A DNA stretch of 16,947 nt from Pseudomonadota bacterium (lineage in GTDB: Bacteria; Pseudomonadota; Gammaproteobacteria; Xanthomonadales; Xanthomonadaceae): assembly GCA_023390905.1 (NCBI GenBank), contig JAEWBY010000003.1, positions 1-16,947 of the forward strand. The letters run 5' to 3'. Both the position numbers and the translations under genes were made by a program. Shown one piece after another: positions 6,754 to 14,097 of the stretch; within the stretch, counting starts at the first letter, position 1; each line of letters begins with the position of its first letter. The notes below the pieces were generated by a model. It saw only the letters and a program-made list of their open reading frames with translations. It had not been told where the DNA came from and made no database searches.

Positions 6754-7473
6754 TCAGGACTTGCCGCTGTTGCCCTTGTCCTTGCCTTTGCCTTTGCCGT
6801 TGCCGTTGCCGCCGTTCCCATTCCCGTTGCCGCCGTTGCCTTTGGCCTTGCCCTGGCCCTGACCGGAGTGCTCCTGCGGCGTGTTCCTGCCGCCGGCGGC
6901 GGCAGGAGCGTGATCATTCTTTCCCTGATTGCCACCGCGGCTGCCGGCGGCATGGCCTGCATTGTTCGACTTGCCCTTGCCCGGACCATGCTGCGACCAG
7001 TCCACGCGCACGTTGCGATCCACCGACACCGGATAGCCCCAGCGGTCGTACGTGCGCGCGAAGCCGTTCTTCAGCGCGTGGAATTCCGACGAGCCGGGCT
7101 TGATGCCCATGCGTTTGGCGATCGCACCCCAGCCCTGGCCGCGATCGCGTTCGTATTCGTTGACCACGTTGATGCAGGGAATGCGCAACAGATGGGCGAT
7201 GGCGCACGCGTAGTAGATGTCGCCTGCGGACCAGCGGCGGCCGAACAGATCCGTCACCAGCGATCGCGGCGCGCCGTAATAGCCGGTCATTTCGTTGATG
7301 AAGGGCTCGCGATAGCGTGAGCCGTAATCGTTGATCTCGCCCAGGCGCGTATCGACCCAGGCATCGCCGGTACGGAAGTTGTAGCCGACCACCTGCGCCT
7401 GCGCGGCGCTGGCCGCAAGCAGCGTCGCGATGGTCAGGCCCAGCATCGAGGGAAAACGCATGCGCTGTTTCAT
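6754..7473 (-). CDS. Exported protein with Gly/Asn/Lys-rich C-terminal tail, function unknown
   Basis: 239-residue protein that I do not recognise as a named enzyme. A Sec signal peptide (1-27, ending AASAAQAQ) predicts export. The folded part (about 28-160) contains INDYGSRYREPFINEM, FGRRWSAGDIYYACAIAHLL and EYERDRGQGWGAIAKRMGIKPGS, rich in aromatic and charged residues, with two Cys (90, 100) that may pair. Residues about 164-239 are low complexity, mainly G, N, K and S. Start at 7473 is chosen because AGGAG (7479-7483) lies five bases upstream; the ATG at 7491 would put that site inside the gene. It is convergent with acyP and downstream of ppk2 on the same strand. Confidence 0.78.
   Translation of the reverse strand: MKQRMRFPSMLGLTIATLLAASAAQAQVVGYNFRTGDAWVDTRLGEINDYGSRYREPFINEMTGYYGAPRSLVTDLFGRRWSAGDIYYACAIAHLLRIPCINVVNEYERDRGQGWGAIAKRMGIKPGSSEFHALKNGFARTYDRWGYPVSVDRNVRVDWSQHGPGKGKSNNAGHAAGSRGGNQGKNDHAPAAAGGRNTPQEHSGQGQGKAKGNGGNGNGNGGNGNGKGKGKDKGNSGKS
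6761..6863 (-). repeat. Degenerate hexanucleotide repeat encoding the G/N/K tail
   Basis: On the plus strand this is a run of TTGCC(G/T)-type units (TTGCCT, TTGCCG, TTGCCC), which encodes alternating Gly-Asn/Gly-Lys dipeptides on the minus strand. The units are imperfect, so it looks like an old expansion rather than an active phase-variable tract. Confidence 0.7.
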
Positions 7474-7575
7474 GGCGGCTCCTGGCTTCATTACGGGGTG
7501 GCCGCAATGTGGAGTCCGCGTTCTGAATCACTTGTGAAAAAGCGCGCCACGTTCATGCGGCGGCCGGTGAGGGCG

Positions 7576-8373
7576 CTAGGGGTCGCGGGTATCGGGCGGC
7601 AGCGGGTAGGCCGGCAGCGGCTTGAGCACGCCGTACTTTTCCTTGTGCAGCCGGCCGTCGAGGCGACGCAGCCGGATCTTCTTCAGCGGCACGTCGGTAT
7701 CGGGCAGGCGATCGAGGAAGTCGCGGATCAGCGTGAGCCGGCCGAGGCGCTGATCGTTGAAGTCCACCAGCGTCCATGGCGCATGCGGGGTGTGCGTGGC
7801 CTTGAGCATGGCTTCGCGCGCCTGCGTGTACTCGGCGTATTTCTCGCGCGCCTGCAGATCGATCGGCGAGAGCTTCCAGCTTTTCAGCGGTTCCTGCGCA
7901 CGCTCGGCGAAACGTTCCTCCTGCTGCGCCTGATCCACCGCCAGCCAGTATTTGAACAGCAGGATGCCGTCATCGACGAGCATGCGCTCGAACTGCGGTG
8001 CCTGCGCCAGGAATCGGTGGTACTCATCCTCGGTGCAGTAACCCATGACCTTTTCGACGCCGGCGCGGTTGTACCAGCTGCGATCGAACAGGACGATCTC
8101 GCCGGCGGCGGGCAGGTGCGCGATGTAGCGCTGGAAATACCACTGCGTGGCTTCGCGCTCGCCCGGCTTGGGCAAGGCCACCAGCCGGCATTGGCGCGGA
8201 TTGAGATGATCGCGGATCGCATTGATCGCGCCGCCCTTGCCGGCCGTGTCGCGACCTTCCATCAACACCACGATGCGTGCGCCGCAGTGGCTGGCCCAGC
8301 GTGCCATCGCCGCCAGTTCCAGTTGCATCGGTTTGAGCAGGGTTTCGTAATCCTTGCGTTTGAGCGCTTTCAT
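7576..8373 (-). CDS. ppk2: PPK2 family polyphosphate kinase, class I-like
   Basis: 265-residue P-loop kinase of the PPK2 family, which moves phosphate between polyphosphate and nucleotides. Visible motifs are Walker A EGRDTAGKGG (39-48, Lys46), Walker B VLFDRSWYNRAGVE (94-107, Asp97), and the lid region with KYW and KSWKLSPIDL (about 165-177). The wording of Walker B and the APQFERMLVDDGI block resemble class I enzymes such as P. aeruginosa PA0141, which favour ADP to ATP; that assignment is inferred. It lacks the longer N-terminal part of those proteins but is complete in its kinase core. The ATG at 8373 is preferred over a GTG one codon upstream. The moaB-like gene ends 30 bases upstream on the same strand. 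Confidence 0.92.
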   Translation of the reverse strand: MKALKRKDYETLLKPMQLELAAMARWASHCGARIVVLMEGRDTAGKGGAINAIRDHLNPRQCRLVALPKPGEREATQWYFQRYIAHLPAAGEIVLFDRSWYNRAGVEKVMGYCTEDEYHRFLAQAPQFERMLVDDGILLFKYWLAVDQAQQEERFAERAQEPLKSWKLSPIDLQAREKYAEYTQAREAMLKATHTPHAPWTLVDFNDQRLGRLTLIRDFLDRLPDTDVPLKKIRLRRLDGRLHKEKYGVLKPLPAYPLPPDTRDP

Positions 8374-8403
8374 CACGTCATTCCGATGCAGTGGAGCCGG
8401 GCG

Positions 8404-8922
8404 TCATTCCTTCAGGCGCGGTCGCAGCGTCGCCAGGTTGCACGGCTTGGTGCGCGCGTCGAGCTGGCTGACGATGATGCGTTCCCACGCCGTGCGGCAG
8501 GCGGAAGTGGAACCGGGCAGGCAGAACATGAACGTGCTGTTGGCCAGTCCGGCGAAGGCGCGCGATTGCAGTGAAGACGTGCCGATTTCCTCATGGCTGA
8601 TGGCGCGGAACAGTTCGCCGAAGCCGGGCATTTCCTTGTCCAGCAACGGCAGCAGCGCCTCGGGCGTGGAATCGCGGCCGGTGAAGCCGGTGCCGCCGGT
8701 GACGAGGATGCCGTCGACGGAAGGATCGGCAATCCAGCGCGAAACGATCGCGCGCAACTGATAGCGATCGTCCGGCAACAGCGCGCGCTCGGTGATGCGG
8801 TGGCCGGCGGTGGTCGCGGCATCGCGCAGGTAATCACCGGATGAATCGTTGTCGAGGGTGCGGCTGTCCGACACGGTCAGCACGCACAGGTTCAGTGGAA
8901 TCAGGTGGGCTTCGGCAGTCAT
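8404..8922 (-). CDS. moaB: MoaB/Mog-fold molybdopterin-cofactor protein
   Basis: 172-residue protein of the MoaB/Mog (molybdopterin-binding) fold. Orthologues adenylylate molybdopterin or assist late steps of molybdenum cofactor assembly. The motifs are SDSR (18-21), VTGGTGFTGRDSTPEAL (74-90), the MPGFGE loop (98-103) and FCLPGSTSACRTAWE (133-147), matching MoaB closely. No other moa, moe or molybdoenzyme genes are in the window, so it stands alone here. The ATG at 8922 is chosen over an in-frame upstream start at 8943 because the protein then begins like MoaB and because a -10-like box lies exactly seven bases upstream. The upstream GNAT gene ends at 8940. Confidence 0.92.
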   Translation of the reverse strand: MTAEAHLIPLNLCVLTVSDSRTLDNDSSGDYLRDAATTAGHRITERALLPDDRYQLRAIVSRWIADPSVDGILVTGGTGFTGRDSTPEALLPLLDKEMPGFGELFRAISHEEIGTSSLQSRAFAGLANSTFMFCLPGSTSACRTAWERIIVSQLDARTKPCNLATLRPRLKE

Positions 8923-8929
8923 GGCCGAA

Positions 8930-8935
8930 AGCCTA
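8930..8935 (-). promoter_or_regulatory. -10 box placed for a leaderless moaB transcript
   Basis: TAGGCT (minus strand, 8935-8930) followed by seven bases (TTCGGCC) and then the ATG at 8922. No Shine-Dalgarno sequence is present. Geometry is identical to the yihY-like start. It suggests moaB-ppk2 can be transcribed separately from hemA-prfA-GNAT. No clear -35 is visible. Confidence 0.38.
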
Positions 8936-8939
8936 GCAC

Positions 8940-9389
8940 TCAATCGTGCAGGCGGAGATGGAACCGCTGCGTGCCGTCGTAGGCGTCCCAGCCCAGGTGG
9001 CGGTAGAGCGCCTGCGCGGACCGGTTGTCGTGATCGGTCTCCAGTTCAAGCCGGACCGCGCCGGTCTGGCGGGCGAAGGCCGCGGCGGTGTCGAGCAATT
9101 CGCGCGCGACGCCCTGGCGCCGTGCTTCCGGCAGCACGTAGAGATCATTCAGGATCCAGGTGCGTGCGGCGCGCACGGAGGAGAACGACGGGAACAACTG
9201 GGTGAACCCCAGCGCGCGGCCGTCATCGGCCTCGGCGAGGAAGATCGCCGATTCGCCGCGTGCCAGGCGCTCCTGGATGAAAGCCAGCGCGGCGTGTGCG
9301 TCCGGGGCCTGCTCGTAGAACTGCCGATAGCGATCGAACAACGCAGCGATGCGCGCTGCATCCGGCAACCCACCGCGTCGTACCTGCAT
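8940..9389 (-). CDS. GNAT family N-acetyltransferase
   Basis: 149-residue acetyltransferase of the GNAT superfamily; substrate unknown. The acetyl-CoA pyrophosphate-binding motif is DLYVLPEARRQGVARELL (82-99, R-R-Q-G-V-A core), and the C-terminal NRSAQALYRHLGW (122-134) is the usual motif B. Overall it looks like a small-molecule or protein acetyltransferase of the PaiA/Hpa2 kind rather than RimI. Its ATG at 9389 follows the prfA stop with a single base between (TGACATG), so it is translated from the hemA-prfA message. In many gammaproteobacteria this position is held by prmC, the RF1 glutamine methyltransferase; this protein lacks the NPPY methyltransferase motif and is not PrmC. Confidence 0.88.
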   Translation of the reverse strand: MQVRRGGLPDAARIAALFDRYRQFYEQAPDAHAALAFIQERLARGESAIFLAEADDGRALGFTQLFPSFSSVRAARTWILNDLYVLPEARRQGVARELLDTAAAFARQTGAVRLELETDHDNRSAQALYRHLGWDAYDGTQRFHLRLHD

Positions 9390-9390
9390 G

Positions 9391-10473
9391 TCAGCTCTCC
9401 GTGAGGCGTGCCAGTTCGTCGGCCTGGTATTCGCGCTGCAGGCGTTCGACCAGCGGATCGAGATCGCCTTCGATGATGTTGGGCAAATCGTACAGCGTCA
9501 GTCCTTCGACGCGGTGATCGGTGATGCGCCCCTGCGGGAAATTGTAGGTGCGGATGCGCTGGCTGCGATCACCGCTGCCGACCTGCAGCCGCCGGCTGGC
9601 CGCCTGCGCGGCCTGCTGCCTGCTGCGCTCGGCGTCCAGCAACTGCGCCTTGAGCCGCTTCATCGCCTTGTCGCGGTTGGCGTGCTGGCTGCGTTCGGTC
9701 TGGCATTCCACCACCACGCCGCTGGGAACATGGGTGATGCGGATGGCCGATTCGGTCTTGTTGACGTGCTGCCCGCCCGCGCCCGAAGAACGGAAGGTGT
9801 CGACCTTCAGATCCGACGGATTGATCACGATGTCCTCGACTTCCTCCACATCCGGGATGATCGCCACGGTCGCCGCCGAAGTGTGGATGCGGCCCTGCGA
9901 TTCGGTTTCGGGCACGCGCTGCACGCGGTGCGTGCCGGATTCGAATTTCAGCCGCGCGAACGCGCCGCGCCCGCTGACCTTGGCGACGATTTCCTTGTAG
10001 CCGCCGTGCTCGCCGGGGTTGTCGGATTCGATCTCCACGCGCCAGCCCATGCGCTCGGCGTAGCGCGCGTACATGCGGAACAGATCGCCGGCAAAAATCG
10101 CCGCCTCGTCGCCGCCGGTGCCGGCGCGCACTTCCAGGAACAGGTTGCCGTCATCGCGCGCGTCACGCGGAATCAGCAGCAGCGCCATCTCGTCTTCGAG
10201 TTGCGCCAGGCGCGCCTGCGCGGTGGCGATTTCCTCTTCGGCCAGTTCGCCCAGATCCGGATCGCCGCGCATGGCCTGGGCCGAGGCGAGATCGCGCTTG
10301 GCGCGCGCTTCCTCGGCAAGCGCGGTGGCGACCGGCTCCAGTTGCGCGAACTCGCGCGAATAGTCGCGGAAGCGCTCGTTGTCGCCGACCACGTCCGGGT
10401 CGGACAACAGGCGTTCGAGTTCTTCGCGGCGTTCGGCCAGCGCTTCGAGTTTACGGCGCAGCGTCGGCGTCAT
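9391..10473 (-). CDS. prfA: Peptide chain release factor 1
   Basis: 360-residue cytosolic RF1, which recognises UAA and UAG on the ribosome and triggers peptide release. The stop-codon recognition tripeptide is PET (188-190) in HRVQRVPETESQGRIHTSA, the P-x-T form diagnostic for RF1 rather than the SPF of RF2. The catalytic GGQ is at 233-235 in SGAGGQHVNKTESAIR. The coiled N-terminal domain spans about 1-100. Length equals E. coli RF1. The ATG at 10473 lies inside the 3' end of hemA (23-base overlap, 10451-10473), so hemA-prfA are coupled, as in many proteobacteria. Confidence 0.98.
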   Translation of the reverse strand: MTPTLRRKLEALAERREELERLLSDPDVVGDNERFRDYSREFAQLEPVATALAEEARAKRDLASAQAMRGDPDLGELAEEEIATAQARLAQLEDEMALLLIPRDARDDGNLFLEVRAGTGGDEAAIFAGDLFRMYARYAERMGWRVEIESDNPGEHGGYKEIVAKVSGRGAFARLKFESGTHRVQRVPETESQGRIHTSAATVAIIPDVEEVEDIVINPSDLKVDTFRSSGAGGQHVNKTESAIRITHVPSGVVVECQTERSQHANRDKAMKRLKAQLLDAERSRQQAAQAASRRLQVGSGDRSQRIRTYNFPQGRITDHRVEGLTLYDLPNIIEGDLDPLVERLQREYQADELARLTES

Positions 10474-11731
10474 CGGGACTCTTGGGATGGGTGTACGGCG
10501 CTTTTTCGGGGAACAGGCGCTCGGCCGCGCGGCTCAGTTCGATGTCGCCGGTCAGCGCGGCCTCGCGCAGTGCGGCGGTGGGCGGATGCAGCAGGCGATT
10601 GGTCAGCGAATGTGCGAGGAATTCCAGCACTGCCTCGGGATCGCGGCCGTTGGCGAGTTGCTGGCGGGCTTTCATCAGCACATCCTCGCGCGCGGCCTCG
10701 CCATGTGCACGCAGGCGCTTGAGCGGTTCCTGTCGGCCGCTGGCCTGCAGCATCTCCACATAGCGCGCGACCTGCAGTTCGATGATCGCCTCGGCGGCAT
10801 CGGCTGCTTCGCGGCGGCTGCGGCGATTGTCCTCGACCGCGCGCTCGAGATCATCGACGGTATACAGATAGGCATCCGAAAGCTGCCCGACGTCGGGGTC
10901 GATGTCGCGCGGCACCGCCAGATCGAACAGCAGCATCGGCTTGTGCCTGCGTTTGAGCAGCGCGGCTTCGACCTGCGCGCGCACGAGGATGGGCTCGCGC
11001 GCGGCGGTGGCGGAAAACACCACGTCGGCTTCGGCCAGATGCCGTTCGATTTCATTCAACGGCAACGCGTAGCCGCCGTGGCGGGTCGCGAGATCCTGCG
11101 CATGCGCCAGCGTGCGGTTGGCAATCAGCAGGCGGCGCACGCGGCCTTCGCTGAGGTGCTTGGCCGCCAGTTCGATCGTTTCGCCCGCGCCGATCAGCAG
11201 CACGGTGGAGTCGCTGAGGCGGGTGAAGGATTCCTGCGCCAGCCGGACCGCGGTGGAAGCGACCGACACCGGGTTGGCGCCGACACGCGTATCGGTGCGT
11301 GCGCGCTTGGCGACGGCGAAGGTCTGCTGGAACAGGCGATCCAGCCGATTGCCCAGTGCGCCGTGCTCGCGTGCGGTGGCCCAGGCGTCCTTCACCTGGC
11401 CCAGGATCTGCGGCTCGCCCAGCACCATCGAATCCAGCCCGGTCGCCACGCGGAACAGATGGCGCACGGCATCGGCGTCACGATGCCGGTACAGGTACGC
11501 CTCCAGGCCTTCGGCGTGGGTGGCGAGCCAGTTGGCCAGCGTCTGCCCGTCGTGGGCGATCGCGTACAGCTCGGTGCGATTGCAGGTGGAAAGCAGCGCG
11601 GCTTCTTCCACCTGCGGCAGCGCGCGCAAGGCGGTCAGTGCGACCGGCAGCGAACCGCCGTCGAACGCCACGCGTTCGCGCAGTTCGACCGGCGCGGTCT
11701 GGTGATTCAGTCCGAGGACCCACAACGTCAT
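10451..11731 (-). CDS. hemA: Glutamyl-tRNA reductase
   Basis: 426-residue enzyme that reduces glutamyl-tRNA(Glu) with NADPH to glutamate-1-semialdehyde, the first committed step of C5-pathway tetrapyrrole synthesis. The catalytic Cys50 sits in LLSTCNRTELYA. Other family blocks are GLNHQTAPVELRE (7-19), RHLFRVATGLDSMVLGEPQILGQVK (90-114), the NADPH-binding LLIGAGET stretch, and the C-terminal dimerisation helices (from about 310). The length is typical. The ATG at 11731 begins with the conserved MTLWVLGLNHQ. It is divergent from the TPR gene and overlaps prfA. Its C-terminal tail (PEKAPYTHPKSPDDADAAP) is poorly conserved and contains the prfA start. Confidence 0.97.
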   Translation of the reverse strand: MTLWVLGLNHQTAPVELRERVAFDGGSLPVALTALRALPQVEEAALLSTCNRTELYAIAHDGQTLANWLATHAEGLEAYLYRHRDADAVRHLFRVATGLDSMVLGEPQILGQVKDAWATAREHGALGNRLDRLFQQTFAVAKRARTDTRVGANPVSVASTAVRLAQESFTRLSDSTVLLIGAGETIELAAKHLSEGRVRRLLIANRTLAHAQDLATRHGGYALPLNEIERHLAEADVVFSATAAREPILVRAQVEAALLKRRHKPMLLFDLAVPRDIDPDVGQLSDAYLYTVDDLERAVEDNRRSRREAADAAEAIIELQVARYVEMLQASGRQEPLKRLRAHGEAAREDVLMKARQQLANGRDPEAVLEFLAHSLTNRLLHPPTAALREAALTGDIELSRAAERLFPEKAPYTHPKSPDDADAAP

Positions 11732-11774
11732 CGTTCAGGCGCTTGCGTTAAGCTGCTGGCTGATAAGGGTCACC

Positions 11775-11780
11775 ATTTTA
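11775..11780 (-). promoter_or_regulatory. Possible -10 box of hemA
   Basis: TAAAAT on the minus strand (five of six to consensus), 43 nt upstream of the hemA ATG in the 66-nt divergent gap, the most AT-rich part of that gap. No -35 at 16-18 nt spacing stands out, so the call rests on the -10 alone. Confidence 0.33.
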
Positions 11781-11797
11781 CGGCCCGCGTGAGCCTG

Positions 11798-13459
11798 ATG
11801 CCCGCAATGATGCGTATTACCGTTGCGATGCCCCTGTTGTTGGCGTTGGCGCTGCCCGCGTGGGCGGCCCGCCAGCCCGTGCGCACGGACCCGCTGGAAG
11901 CGGTGATGGCCGGCGAATACGCCCTCCAGGCGGGCCAGCTCGATGAAGCGTCGGGCTGGTATCTGCAGGCCGCGCGCGGCGCCGACGATGCGGGCCTGGC
12001 CGAACGCGCGACCCGCATCGCCCTGTTGTCCAACAATGACAAGCAGGCGGCCGAGGCGCTCGCACTGTGGCGTCAGCGCGCCCCGCGTTCGCTGGCCATG
12101 CGCAGCGCCGAGGCCACGCTGGCGATTCGCCGCGACGACGCGCGCGCCGCGCGCCGCGAGCTCGGCCGCTTGATCAGCGATCCGGACGAAATGGGCTGGC
12201 GGTATGCATTGACCGCGCTGGGAAGTGGCGGCCGGGACCCGGATCTGTCCGCGAAACTGCTGGGCGAACTGGTCGCGGACAACGCGATTCCCGCCGATTT
12301 GCAGGCCTGGCTGGCGTTTGCCGGATTGGCGCAGCAACTGGACAAGCCGGATCTGTCGCGGCGAATCGTCGGGCAGGTGGTCGAGCGTTTTCCGCAGGAG
12401 CCGCGCGTGGCGCTGCTGCATGCGGCCCAGTTGCGGCGCGCGGGGGACCAGGCCGGCGCGCGCAGGGTGCTGGCCGACGTGCCTGCGCAGGCGCTCGACG
12501 CGCCGGACATCCGCCTGGCCGCGGCGGCCGAATATGAAGCACTCGGCGACACCCGCGCGGCGGCGGACACGCTGGCCCGCGGGCCGCAGGACGATCAGAG
12601 CTATGCGCTGCGCGCCTCGCTGCTGGCCAAGGCCGAGGACACGGGTGCCCTCACCGCGCTCTACGACGAACTGCGCAAGGAAGCCGATGACCCGGTGCCG
12701 GGACGCCGGTTGCTGCTGGGGCAGCTCGCCGAGTTCCTCAAGCGCCCGCAGGAAGCGCTCGACTGGTACCGCAGCGTCGCCGGTGGCCCGGCCCGATCCG
12801 AGGCCCGCCTGCGTGCCGCCAACACCTTGTTCGAACTGGATCGCAAGCCGCAGGCCTTCGAGGAATTGCGGCAGTTGCAGGGGGATGCCGCGGCCAATGA
12901 TGACGCGCGCCGGGACGCCTATCTGCTGGAAGCGGACCTGCGCCACAAGCATGGCGATGACGAGGGCGAACTGGAGGTTTTCGCACGCGGCCTGGCGGCG
13001 TACCCGGATGATCTGGAAATCCTCTATTCGCGCGGACTCTCGTGGGAACGGCGCGATCGCATCGATCGCGCGGAAGCCGATTTCCGCAAGATCCTGGTGG
13101 TGGATCCCGAAAACACCGCGACCCTGAATGCGCTGGGCTACACGCTGGCCGATCGCACGCAGCGTTATCGCGAAGCGCTGGAACTCATTGACCGCGCGCG
13201 CGTGGCCGAGCCGGACAACGCTGCCATCATCGACAGCTATGGCTGGGTGCTGTATCGCCTGGGCCGTCTGCGCGAAGCGCTGATCGAACTGCGGCGCGCC
13301 TATACGCTGCAGAAGGATCCGGAGATCGCCGCGCACGTGGGCGAAGTCCTGTGGGTGATGGGCCAGAAAGAAGAAGCGCGGCGCTATTTCGATGAGGCGC
13401 GCAAGCTGGATCCGGAAAATCGCTCGCTGCAGCGGGCACTGGAAAAGACGGGAGCATGA
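11798..13459 (+). CDS. Exported tetratricopeptide repeat protein (PA4667-like)
   Basis: 553-residue protein with an N-terminal signal peptide (MMRITVAMPLLLALALPAWA, cleavage near residue 24), so periplasmic or outer-membrane associated. The rest is helical TPR/solenoid. Clear TPR units occur near the C-terminus, for example YSRGLSWERRDRIDRAEADF, LNALGYTLADRTQRYREAL, DSYGWVLYRLGRLREAL and the last repeat ending RYFDEARKLDPEN. Earlier repeats are degenerate. Position upstream of lolB and divergent from hemA matches the Pseudomonas PA4667 locus; a role in outer-membrane lipoprotein or secretion assembly is often guessed but not shown here. Starts at 11798, 11807 or 11810 are all possible, and no ribosome site decides. 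The stop overlaps lolB as ATGA. Confidence 0.9.
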   Translation: MPAMMRITVAMPLLLALALPAWAARQPVRTDPLEAVMAGEYALQAGQLDEASGWYLQAARGADDAGLAERATRIALLSNNDKQAAEALALWRQRAPRSLAMRSAEATLAIRRDDARAARRELGRLISDPDEMGWRYALTALGSGGRDPDLSAKLLGELVADNAIPADLQAWLAFAGLAQQLDKPDLSRRIVGQVVERFPQEPRVALLHAAQLRRAGDQAGARRVLADVPAQALDAPDIRLAAAAEYEALGDTRAAADTLARGPQDDQSYALRASLLAKAEDTGALTALYDELRKEADDPVPGRRLLLGQLAEFLKRPQEALDWYRSVAGGPARSEARLRAANTLFELDRKPQAFEELRQLQGDAAANDDARRDAYLLEADLRHKHGDDEGELEVFARGLAAYPDDLEILYSRGLSWERRDRIDRAEADFRKILVVDPENTATLNALGYTLADRTQRYREALELIDRARVAEPDNAAIIDSYGWVLYRLGRLREALIELRRAYTLQKDPEIAAHVGEVLWVMGQKEEARRYFDEARKLDPENRSLQRALEKTGA

Positions 13460-14097
13460 TGGCGAAGTGGCGTGGCCTGCTGGTGCTGGCCGGTGTTCTG
13501 ATGCTGGCGGGCTGCGCCAGTCGTGGCGCACGCGTGGATGCACCCGGCGTGCTGGAGGATCCCGAATCGCTGGCCGCGGCCCGGGCCCAGCAGGCCACGC
13601 GCGAGGCGTGGTTGCGGACGCAGGCGGAGTGGAGTTTCGAAGGTCGCGTGGCCGTGAGCCAGGGCGAACGCGGCGGGAGCGGTCGTCTGGACTGGCAGCA
13701 GCGCGACGACGGTTTCGTTGCCCAGCTCAGCGCGCCGGTGACGCGGCAGAGCTGGCGACTGAGTGCCGACGGGCACGGCGCGCGCCTGGAAGGCTTGGAA
13801 GGCGGCACGCGGCAGGGACCGGATGCCGATCAGCTCCTGCGCGAAGCCACCGGCTGGGAAATCCCGGTGCGGACATTGGCGGACTGGGCCCGCGGCGTGG
13901 TCGTGCAGGGCGAGCCGATCTACGGGTCCGATGGCCGGCTGCAGACGCTGGATCAGGCCGGCTGGAACATCCGCTACACCGAGTGGCGCGCGGGAGAGGC
14001 CGGCAGTCCGGCGATGCCACGACGGGTGGAAGCACAGCGCGGGCCGGCGCGCGTCCGGCTGGTCGTGGACCAGTGGAGCTTCGGGTCAGCACCGTGA
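13456..14097 (+). CDS. lolB: Outer-membrane lipoprotein receptor LolB
   Basis: 213-residue lipoprotein that receives lipoproteins from periplasmic LolA and inserts them in the outer membrane. The signal peptide ends in the lipobox LAGC (Cys20). The mature part has the LolB pattern: WSFEGRVAVSQGERGGSGRLDWQQ (59-82), then DADQLLREATGWEIPVRTLADWARG (123-147) and the Trp/Tyr-rich end. Sequence conservation of LolB is low, so position between the TPR gene and ispE, as in other gammaproteobacteria, is important support. ATGs at 13456 and 13459 are both possible: GGGAG at 13450-13454 favours the second by spacing, and the first gives an ATGA overlap with the TPR gene. Its stop overlaps ispE. Confidence 0.93.
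   Translation: MMAKWRGLLVLAGVLMLAGCASRGARVDAPGVLEDPESLAAARAQQATREAWLRTQAEWSFEGRVAVSQGERGGSGRLDWQQRDDGFVAQLSAPVTRQSWRLSADGHGARLEGLEGGTRQGPDADQLLREATGWEIPVRTLADWARGVVVQGEPIYGSDGRLQTLDQAGWNIRYTEWRAGEAGSPAMPRRVEAQRGPARVRLVVDQWSFGSAP

Noticed and set aside
7500..7575. TCACTTGTGA palindrome upstream of the secreted G/N/K-tail gene as a CRP/Clp site
   Set aside because: The half-sites are four bases with a two-base spacer, unlike the TGTGA-N6-TCACA consensus, and no promoter could be placed next to it.
10379..11797. Long upstream extension of the TPR frame to 1026 codons
   Set aside because: The extension runs antisense through prfA and hemA and gives compositionally odd protein. The signal peptide beginning near 11798-11810 marks the real N-terminus.
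11735..13543. A 602-codon open frame antisense to the TPR gene
   Set aside because: Its translation is Arg/Gln/His-rich without any domain, and it lies wholly opposite a clear TPR protein. Long antisense open frames are expected in GC-rich DNA with strong third-position bias.
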